Assembly: GCF_011761985.1 (NCBI RefSeq)
Contig: NZ_JAASQT010000003.1
Coordinates: forward strand, 124,001 to 188,000
Length of the DNA: 64,000 bases
Direction of reading: 5' to 3'
DNA from: Brevundimonas terrae
Lineage (GTDB): Bacteria; Pseudomonadota; Alphaproteobacteria; Caulobacterales; Caulobacteraceae
In this document: positions 57,834 through 64,000 of the stretch, piece after piece
Layout: the number at the start of each line of letters is the position of its first letter
How positions within the stretch are numbered: position 1 is the first letter of the stretch
Translations under genes and position numbers: made by a program
The notes under the pieces: generated by a model
The model's database searches: none
Seen by the model: only the letters and a program-made list of their open reading frames with translations
Told to the model about the DNA's origin: nothing

Positions 57834-59732
57834 ATGCTTCAAATTACCAACCTGACCTTCAGCTCCTGGGGCCGCCAGTTTCTGGACAATGCTTCAGTCA
57901 GCCTGCCCCCCGGCTCCAAGGTGGGTCTGGTCGGCCGAAATGGCATCGGCAAGTCGACCCTGTTCAAGATCATCCTTGGCGGTCTGGCCGCCAATGGTGA
58001 CGAGGTGTCGATCCCCAAGAATGCCCGTGTCGCATCGGTGGATCAGGAACACCCCGCCACGCCCGTCAGCGTGCTTGAAACCATTCTGGAAGCCGACAAG
58101 GAACGCCACGACCTTCTGACCCGTCTGGAAACCGCCGAGCCGGAAGAGATGGGCGAAATCTGGATGCGTCTGATCGAGATCGACGCCGACAGCGCCCCTG
58201 CCCGCGCCTCGGAAATCCTTGTGGGACTTGGCTTTAGTCAGGAAGACATCCAGCGCCCGATGGCCCACTTCTCGGGCGGTTGGCGTATGCGTGTGGCATT
58301 GGCGGCGGCCCTGTTTGCCGAGCCGGACCTGCTGCTGCTGGACGAACCGACCAACTATCTCGACCTTGAAGGCGTGGTCTGGCTGGAACAGCGCCTGAAG
58401 CGTTACCCGCATACCGCACTGCTGATTTCGCACGACCGCGACCTGCTGAACTCGGTCTGTACGCACATCCTGCACCTGTCGAACCGCAAGCTGGACCTGT
58501 ACACAGGCAGCTACGACACGTTTGAAAAGACGCGCTCCGAAAAGCTGCGCCTGATGGCCGCCAACCAGGCCAAGCAGGACGTCGAACGTGCCCACCTTCA
58601 GAAATTCATCGACCGCTTCAAAGCCAAGGCATCGAAAGCCACGCAGGCCCAGTCGCGCGTTAAAAAGCTGGAGAAGCTGGAGCGAATCGAGCTGCCGCCC
58701 GAAGAGCGCGTGGCCCCGTTCATCCTGCCTTCGCCGGAACGCCCGTTGCCGCCGCCGCTTATTCGTCTGGAAAATGCCAATGTCGGTTATGAAACCGGCA
58801 AGCCGATCCTGCGTAATCTGAACCTGCGTATGGACCTTGATGACCGTATCGGTCTTCTGGGCGTCAACGGCGCGGGTAAGTCGACCTTTGCCAAGCTGAT
58901 CGCCAAGGCGCTGGACATCCAGTCGGGCGAGTTCCACCGCGATGGCAAGATGCGCGTTGGCTGGTTCCACCAGCACCAGATCGAGGCGATGGACCCCGAG
59001 GATACGCCGCTGCAGATCATCCTGCGCGAAATGCCCGATGCCAGCGAGAACAGCCGTCGTTCGCGTCTGGCCCAGTGGGGCCTGCCGTTCAACAAGCAGG
59101 ACACCAAGGTTGCCGCCCTGTCGGGTGGCGAGCGTGCGCGTCTGCTGTTGAACCTTGTGGCCATGGATGCCCCGCACATCCTGATCCTCGACGAACCAAC
59201 CAACCACCTTGATATCGACAGCCGCCGCGCCCTGCTGGATGCGCTGAACGAATATACGGGTGCGGTGATCCTGATTACCCACGACCGCTCGCTGATGGAG
59301 CTGGTGGCCGACCGCCTGTGGCTGGCTGCCGATGGCACCGTAAAGCCGTTCGATGGTGATATGGACGACTATACCAAGTTCGTTCTGGAACGTGCCAAGC
59401 AGGGCATGAAGCCCTCGCAGGTCAAGAAAGACGCCGAACCCAAGGCGTCAACCGGCACCCAAGCCGCCAATGCCAACAGCGGTAACGCCAAGCCCAAGAA
59501 AAAGGGCAAGTCGCCTTCGACCCTGCGCCATGCTGTGAAAAAGGCCGAAGAAATCATGGCTGCGATCGCTGCGGACATGGCCAAGACCGATAATGAAATG
59601 GCCGAAACCGCCGGTAAGGACCCTAAAAAGTTTGAAGTCCTGAGCCGCAAGCGCGCCCAGCTTCAGACCGATCTGGAAAAGGCCGAGGCCGACTGGATGG
59701 CCGCCGAGGAAGAACTGGCAGAGGTCGCCTGA
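57834..59732 (+). CDS. ABC-F family ATPase (Uup/YheS group), translation-related
   Basis: The 632-residue product has two ATP-binding domains without membrane parts. Walker A is GRNGIGKST and GVNGAGKST, signatures are FSGGWRMRVALA and LSGGERARLLL, and each has a DEPTN Walker B. A linker between the domains (about 215-300) is charged, and a lysine- and glutamate-rich C-terminal tail (about 525-632) is likely coiled-coil. ABC-F proteins act on the ribosome, resolving stalled or altered states. The tail resembles Uup or YheS; I cannot tell which. TGATG overlaps the DUF2164 gene. Confidence 0.92.
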   Translation: MLQITNLTFSSWGRQFLDNASVSLPPGSKVGLVGRNGIGKSTLFKIILGGLAANGDEVSIPKNARVASVDQEHPATPVSVLETILEADKERHDLLTRLETAEPEEMGEIWMRLIEIDADSAPARASEILVGLGFSQEDIQRPMAHFSGGWRMRVALAAALFAEPDLLLLDEPTNYLDLEGVVWLEQRLKRYPHTALLISHDRDLLNSVCTHILHLSNRKLDLYTGSYDTFEKTRSEKLRLMAANQAKQDVERAHLQKFIDRFKAKASKATQAQSRVKKLEKLERIELPPEERVAPFILPSPERPLPPPLIRLENANVGYETGKPILRNLNLRMDLDDRIGLLGVNGAGKSTFAKLIAKALDIQSGEFHRDGKMRVGWFHQHQIEAMDPEDTPLQIILREMPDASENSRRSRLAQWGLPFNKQDTKVAALSGGERARLLLNLVAMDAPHILILDEPTNHLDIDSRRALLDALNEYTGAVILITHDRSLMELVADRLWLAADGTVKPFDGDMDDYTKFVLERAKQGMKPSQVKKDAEPKASTGTQAANANSGNAKPKKKGKSPSTLRHAVKKAEEIMAAIAADMAKTDNEMAETAGKDPKKFEVLSRKRAQLQTDLEKAEADWMAAEEELAEVA

Positions 59733-59974
59733 TGAAAACCCCGCCGCCCATCCTGTCCAAAGACGAACTGAGAGACGCGGCGGGCATCCTGCGCCGCTAT
59801 TTCCGCGAGGAGTTGGAACAGGAATTGGGGCAACTGCCCGCTGAAATGCTGGTCGAATATATCGGCGAGCATATCGGCAAACAGTTCTACAACCGCGGCC
59901 TGCGCGACGCCGAGAGCGTGGTGCGCGCCAAGGTCGAGGATGTCTCCGACACCCTTTACGGTATGGAACGCTGA
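59732..59974 (+). CDS. DUF2164 family protein
   Basis: The 80-residue product has KDELRDAAGILRRYFREELEQELGQLPAEMLVEYIGEHIGKQFYNRGLRDA, typical of DUF2164, small soluble helical proteins of unknown role. Its ATG overlaps the ABC-F stop (TGATG), so the two are co-translated. A terminator follows. Confidence 0.88.
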   Translation: MKTPPPILSKDELRDAAGILRRYFREELEQELGQLPAEMLVEYIGEHIGKQFYNRGLRDAESVVRAKVEDVSDTLYGMER

Positions 59975-59979
59975 ATCAA

Positions 59980-60009
59980 AAAAGGCCGCTCTTTCGAGAG
60001 CGGCCTTTT
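59980..60009. terminator. Bidirectional terminator between DUF2164 and the first I78 gene
   Basis: AAAAGGCCGCTCT and AGAGCGGCCTTTT form a 13-bp stem with a TTCG loop. Confidence 0.92.
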
Positions 60010-60019
60010 CTTTTGGGTA

Positions 60020-60319
60020 TCAGCCGCAGGATACGCGGGTAATCTTCTGGGTCGCTTCGTCATAGGTGAAGGTCACACGGTCCTGACGATAGTCCATCGT
60101 AGCCGCATCCGTGCTGCCCAAGACGCGGAAGACGAGCCCTTGCGGTGCCGTCGGCAGCGACTGGCGCGACTTGCCTTCCCACGATTTCCAGTCCTCGATG
60201 CGGCACTGGCCCGTGCCATCCGCGGAACGGATCGGCTCGTCCGTGGTCATCGGGGTCGGCGCACAGGCCGCCAAGCCTAGAAACGCAACTGCAGACATCG
60301 CAGAGATAGCTTTAAACAT
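60020..60319 (-). CDS. I78-family peptidase inhibitor lipoprotein (first)
   Basis: The 99-residue product has a lipoprotein signal with LAAC, then C...W..WEGK, LP, FRVLG, TMDYRQDRVTFTYDEATQKITRVSCG, the I78 inhibitor pattern of two distant cysteines around a small beta fold. I78 proteins inhibit serine proteases. The start at MFKAISAMSAV was chosen over an in-frame ATG 12 codons upstream. The second I78 gene lies just upstream. Confidence 0.85.
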   Translation of the reverse strand: MFKAISAMSAVAFLGLAACAPTPMTTDEPIRSADGTGQCRIEDWKSWEGKSRQSLPTAPQGLVFRVLGSTDAATMDYRQDRVTFTYDEATQKITRVSCG

Positions 60320-60345
60320 TGTCGTATCCTTTTGTTTAACCGTAT

Positions 60346-60669
60346 TTATCCGCACGAAACCGACTGTATACGGCCGGTCTGGCGATCATAAAAAATATTG
60401 ACCCGATCCGGTCTGTGATCCTCGGTCACAGGACAGGTTGTGCAGGTGACACGACGGTTGATCACATCGACCGGCACGGGGATTTCACTTCTTTGACGCC
60501 CTATCAGCCACTGCAACTCTTCGGCATTACAACGCGCGACCACCGGATTTTGTGCCGGTGGTGCCGCATTTGAATAATAGGGTCTTTCGGTCGGCGATAT
60601 CACGGCGGGCTGTACCGGAAGCGTTTGCGAGACCGGCCCGCCACAGGCGGCCAGTCCGATGGTCATCAT
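60346..60669 (-). CDS. I78-like lipoprotein (second), start uncertain
   Basis: The 107-residue product from the ATG at 60669 has LAAC at residues 6-9 and ARCNAEELQWLIGRQRSEIP. It ends with a variant I78 tail in which CTTCPVTEDHRPDRVNIFYD replaces the usual PGDPVTMDYRPDRLNV. Only eight residues precede the lipobox Cys, too few for a normal signal peptide. The same frame upstream (inside holC) reads GRGRALGAFGL with no ATG, GTG or TTG nearby. A non-standard start such as CTG, or a non-lipidated product, is possible. It overlaps the holC stop by one base. Confidence 0.65.
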   Translation of the reverse strand: MMTIGLAACGGPVSQTLPVQPAVISPTERPYYSNAAPPAQNPVVARCNAEELQWLIGRQRSEIPVPVDVINRRVTCTTCPVTEDHRPDRVNIFYDRQTGRIQSVSCG

Positions 60670-61130
60670 CAGGCCGAACGCGCCCAGCGCCCGTCCTCGT
60701 CCTGTTTCCAGTATTGAAGCTCTGCGCCGCTGTCCTTCAGGTCGCGCCAGCGATTGCGCGCATGCTGGACGGACTGATCGTTGCGGCCGTCGAAAATGAT
60801 GAAACACCGTGCATATCCTTCCGTGTTCCCCAGCTCTGACTCGTCGATGATGAACAGCGTCTGAGCAGAGTTCAGGTTGTCGCCCGATTCGGAAATAAGC
60901 ACGGGCTGCACATCCGCGTGATCGGCATCGGCGCGACCATGCGGCAGGAAACTGTCGGGCCGGTACACCCACAACATTTCGTCCAGATCGTCTACGGTGC
61001 CGCTATTTCCAGCGCGCACCAAGGCCCGCCAGCCCCGCTGGAGCGTCTTCTCCAGCAGGCCCGGCAACACCTGATCGAGCGTCGAGCGCTCGAGGTGGTA
61101 GAACCAGATTTCCGTTTTGGTGTCGGACAT
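60669..61130 (-). CDS. holC: DNA polymerase III chi subunit
   Basis: The 153-residue product has EIWFYHLERSTLDQVLPGLLEKTLQRGWRALVRAG, LDEMLWVYRPDSFLPHG and QPVLISESGDNLNSAQTLFIID, the HolC pattern. Chi links the clamp loader to single-stranded-binding protein. It follows pepA by 25 bp on the same strand, the usual pepA-holC order. Confidence 0.92.
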   Translation of the reverse strand: MSDTKTEIWFYHLERSTLDQVLPGLLEKTLQRGWRALVRAGNSGTVDDLDEMLWVYRPDSFLPHGRADADHADVQPVLISESGDNLNSAQTLFIIDESELGNTEGYARCFIIFDGRNDQSVQHARNRWRDLKDSGAELQYWKQDEDGRWARSA

Positions 61131-61155
61131 CCGGCCCTACCCCCTTTCTTGAAGC

Positions 61156-62631
61156 TTAGGCTTCGTACTTGTCGGCAACCATCTGGTCGAGCAGACGCAC
61201 GCCCCAGCCCACAGCACCGTCCGGCACCGTCGCAACCTTGGAATCCTTGATCCACGCGGTCGAGGCGATGTCGATATGCGCCCACGGCACATTATTGGTG
61301 AAGCGTTGCAGGAACAGGGCTGCGGTGATCGAACCACCGGCGCGGCCATTGCCCATGTTCTTCACATCGGCAATCGGGCTGTCGATGTGACGCTCGTATT
61401 CAGCCGGGATCGGCAGACGCCAGGTCTTTTCGCCAACCTTCGGACCCGCCGCGGCAATGCCTTCGGCCAGCTCGTCCGAGTTGGAGAACACGCCAGCATA
61501 TTCCAGACCCAGCGAAATGATGATCGCGCCGGTCAGGGTGGCCAGATCGATCATGAATTTCGGCTTGAAGCGGTCTTGGGTGTACCAGAGCGCATCGGCC
61601 AGAACGAGGCGGCCTTCGGCATCGGTGTTTAGCACTTCGATGGTCTGACCCGACATCGAGGTGACAACGTCACCCGGACGCTGGGCGTTACCGTCCGGCA
61701 TGTTTTCCACGAGGCCCAGAACGCCAACCACATTGACCTTGGCCTTGCGGCCCACCAGCGCGTGCATGAGGCCGGCCACAGCAGCCGCGCCGCCCATGTC
61801 CCACTTCATTTCTTCCATGCCATCGGCCGGCTTCAGGCTGATGCCACCGGTGTCAAAGCAGACGCCCTTGCCCACGAAGGCAATCGGAGCCTCGCCCGCC
61901 TTGCCGCCGTTCCACTGGATCACGGCCAGTTGGCTTTCGCGACGCGAGCCTTGGCCGACGCCCAGAAGCGAGCCCATGCCCAGCTTTTCCATCTCGGCTT
62001 CGCCCAGGATTTCAACCTTGGCACCGAGGGCTTCCAGTTCCTTCACGCGACGTGCGAACTCGGCCGGATAAAGGATATTGGCCGGTTCCGACACCAGATC
62101 GCGCGAGAAGAATACCGCATCAGCCACAGCCGTCAGCGGTGCGAATGCAGCCTCGGCAGCCGCCGGATCAGCGGTGACGACCTGAACCGTCGTGATGGAC
62201 GGCTTTTTGTCGGCCGCTTTCTTGGTGTGGTATTTGTCAAAGCGATACGAAGCCAGACGCGCCGCAAAGCCCGCACGCGCGGCCTGTTCGGCGCTCAGAT
62301 GGGTCGCATCGATGGTCAGGGTTTCAGCGCCCGACATTTTAACGGCAGCATAGGCGGTAGCGGCATAAGCTTCGACAGCCAGATCGTCGAACTTTTCGGC
62401 AGCACCCGCACCAACCAGCAGCACAGCACCGGCATCGATACCGGCCGGAGCCAGTACGTTCAGGCTCGAATTGGCAGCGCCTTTAAAGCGGCCCGACGAC
62501 ATGGCCTTGGACAGTGCGCCCGACGCCGCTGCGTCCAGACCGGCACCCAGACCAACGAGCTGACGCTCTTCCTGAACCATCACAGCGAGAATCTGTGACT
62601 TCTCGGCGGCAGCTACGAACTGAATTTGCAT
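61156..62631 (-). CDS. pepA: Leucyl aminopeptidase (M17)
   Basis: The 491-residue product has [38 protein letters not shown] and [14 protein letters not shown], the two metal-binding blocks of M17 leucyl aminopeptidases. The N-terminal macro-like half is less conserved, as usual. It removes N-terminal residues from peptides in the cytoplasm and in some bacteria also binds DNA. It is divergent from lptFG. Confidence 0.95.
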   Translation of the reverse strand: MQIQFVAAAEKSQILAVMVQEERQLVGLGAGLDAAASGALSKAMSSGRFKGAANSSLNVLAPAGIDAGAVLLVGAGAAEKFDDLAVEAYAATAYAAVKMSGAETLTIDATHLSAEQAARAGFAARLASYRFDKYHTKKAADKKPSITTVQVVTADPAAAEAAFAPLTAVADAVFFSRDLVSEPANILYPAEFARRVKELEALGAKVEILGEAEMEKLGMGSLLGVGQGSRRESQLAVIQWNGGKAGEAPIAFVGKGVCFDTGGISLKPADGMEEMKWDMGGAAAVAGLMHALVGRKAKVNVVGVLGLVENMPDGNAQRPGDVVTSMSGQTIEVLNTDAEGRLVLADALWYTQDRFKPKFMIDLATLTGAIIISLGLEYAGVFSNSDELAEGIAAAGPKVGEKTWRLPIPAEYERHIDSPIADVKNMGNGRAGGSITAALFLQRFTNNVPWAHIDIASTAWIKDSKVATVPDGAVGWGVRLLDQMVADKYEA

Positions 62632-62788
62632 TAAACTTCTCCGGCCAGAGAATTACTTCTCCGGTGGCGTTTGATTTCAACAAGAGCGCACCGATGGTTC
62701 CACCGTCGCGCTCGGACGTGTATTACATGGCCCTCATCGCTTTCGCCTGCAACCAAATCGGGCCCCTCAACAGCGCAATTTTCACTGT

Positions 62789-63919
62789 ATGACTCTTATT
62801 CAACGGTATCTTTTCCGCCAGATCGGCTTGCCGGTTTTGGCCGCCATGGGCGCGCTGCTTGGGATTGGCCTTCTGAGCCAGAGTCTGGAACAGCTGGAAG
62901 TCATCGTCGAGCGTGGCCAGAGCCTGTGGGTGATGACCAAGCTGACCCTGCTGGCCCTGCCACAACTTCTGGCAGTGATTCTGCCTATCGGCCTGTTCGT
63001 CGGCGCGCTGATTGCCCTGACACGTCTGCAACGCGATCAGGAATTGATTGCCGCCTCTGCCGCGGGCATGAACCGCTCGGCCCTGATCCGTCCGGCCATG
63101 ATGATTGCGCTGATCGTGACGGCGGCGGGTCTTTTGACCACCACGCTGTTACAACCGTGGGGTCAGCAGGAAAGCCGCCGTCAGGCCTTTGCCATCCGCA
63201 CAGATCTGGCCGCGCTGCTGGTCGAGGAAGGCCGCTTTGTGCAAGGCCCCGACGGTCTGGCCGTCTATACCCAGCAGATCGAACAAAACGGCCTGTTGCG
63301 GAACCTGTTCGTCTATATCGACGACGGCAAGACGGTCACCAGCTGGGATGCCGAAACCGCCCGCTTTACCCGCATTGACGGCATTCCGGTCCTGACCATG
63401 CAAAAAGGCTCGATGCAGCGTTATTCCTCGCGCGGGGTGCTGAACCACCTGTCGTTCGACAACTACGCTATCGACCTGACCCCGTATGCGCGCGGCACCG
63501 ACCAGAACATCCGTTTCAAGGCCAGCGATCTTTGGATGAACGAACTGTTCGCGCCCACCGAAGACATCATCAAAATGGCCGGAACGCGCGGTGAACTGGC
63601 CGCTGAAGGCCATAGCCGTATCGTCTCGCCCTTCTATGCCATTGTGGCCATGGCCTTTGCCCTGTCGGCCATTATGGGCGGTGCCTTCAGCCGCACCGGC
63701 TATACGGGTCGTATTGCCAAGGCTGCGGGCCTGTTCCTGCTGGTGCGGGTCATGGGCTATGGCATTGTCGCCGCCGCCGCATGGAATGGCTGGCTGAATG
63801 TGTTCCAGTATCTGCTGCCTGTTGCCGCCACAGTACTGGCCCTGCGCTCTCTCTTTACCGCGCTTAAGCCGCGGCGCCGCTGGTTGCCCTCTATGTCGAT
63901 GAAAAAGAGGGCCGCATGA
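62789..63919 (+). CDS. lptF: LPS export ABC transporter permease LptF
   Basis: The 376-residue product has helices at about 12-30, 47-77, 98-118 (N-terminal group) and three near the C-terminus (about 275-365). Between them is a beta-jellyroll domain (about 130-260). The pattern LIQRYLFRQIGLPVLAAMGALLGI at the start is LptF-like. With LptG and LptB2 it pulls lipopolysaccharide from the inner membrane. The TGA overlaps the lptG ATG. Confidence 0.93.
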   Translation: MTLIQRYLFRQIGLPVLAAMGALLGIGLLSQSLEQLEVIVERGQSLWVMTKLTLLALPQLLAVILPIGLFVGALIALTRLQRDQELIAASAAGMNRSALIRPAMMIALIVTAAGLLTTTLLQPWGQQESRRQAFAIRTDLAALLVEEGRFVQGPDGLAVYTQQIEQNGLLRNLFVYIDDGKTVTSWDAETARFTRIDGIPVLTMQKGSMQRYSSRGVLNHLSFDNYAIDLTPYARGTDQNIRFKASDLWMNELFAPTEDIIKMAGTRGELAAEGHSRIVSPFYAIVAMAFALSAIMGGAFSRTGYTGRIAKAAGLFLLVRVMGYGIVAAAAWNGWLNVFQYLLPVAATVLALRSLFTALKPRRRWLPSMSMKKRAA

Positions 63920-64000
63920 TGCGTTTAGGTAGAATCGAACGCTATGTGCTGGGCCAGCAGCTCAAGGCACTGGGCGTGGCACTGGCCATCATTGCCGCCC
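63916..64000 (+). CDS. lptG: LPS export ABC transporter permease LptG, N-terminal start only
   Basis: The first 28 codons are in the window: MMRLGRIERYVLGQQ then a hydrophobic helix, matching the LptG start. ATGA overlap with lptF. The rest lies beyond the window. Confidence 0.85.
   Translation, partial: MMRLGRIERYVLGQQLKALGVALAIIAA

Overview
The window is a dense, GC-rich bacterial chromosome segment made almost entirely of housekeeping genes. It points to an alphaproteobacterium of the Caulobacterales or a close relative. The grounds are: an NDUFA12 subunit next to a DUF2155 gene; a PopA/PleD-like response regulator; an HdaA gene with a Caulobacter-type DnaA G-box (TGATCCACA) upstream; an RNase E ending in the GWW motif used by Caulobacter RNase E to hold PNPase; a single bifunctional RelA/SpoT gene next to rpoZ; and an SOS-box of the GTTC-N7-GTTC type. 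I see no prophage, insertion sequence, CRISPR array, tRNA or rRNA.

Layout. Positions 1-5850: the end of ispF (or ispDF), a PopA-like degenerate GGDEF protein, a YihY membrane protein, tusA-pncC, and a membrane protein fused to a spermidine-synthase-like domain. Positions 5854-13010: DNA repair genes (mfd, recG, recO) with sdhE and a small SnoaL-like gene whose upstream region carries an SOS-box. Positions 13200-16170: a succinyl-CoA:acetate CoA-transferase, a dispersed palindromic repeat and a serine hydrolase. Positions 16179-24810: a long minus-strand cluster folK, rpoZ, rsh, LOG, pyrE, pdxJ, acpS, lepB, rnc, era. Positions 24841-32256: a NYN-domain gene, an amidase, rne with a long leader, a BepA-like M48 protease and a DsbA-like protein. 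Positions 32311-38833: thiS-thiG, aroQ-accB-accC-aat, a second signal peptidase I, an RHH/membrane/EF-hand protein, DUF2155 and NDUFA12.

Positions 39045-43017 are the least ordinary part. They hold a divergent class II ribonucleotide reductase homologue without the catalytic cysteine motif, preceded by two NrdR-box-like sites exactly 32 bp apart, followed by two secreted pentapeptide-repeat proteins with matching cysteine caps. Positions 43097-55022 hold aspS, hdaA, ppk-ppx, an unknown membrane protein, rnd and purM/purN, the last two separated by a reversed S10 peptidase gene. Positions 55127-64000 hold an M13 peptidase, ndk, an ABC-F ATPase, a DUF2164 gene, two I78-type inhibitor lipoproteins, holC, pepA, lptF and the start of lptG.

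The best leads are the NrdR-box-controlled inactive RNR homologue, the RHH-membrane-EF-hand protein beside the second LepB with its tandem palindromic operator-like sequence, the SOS-box ahead of the SnoaL-like/recO pair, and the DnaA boxes ahead of hdaA. All function calls come from reading translated sequence and recalling family motifs; no database search was run.
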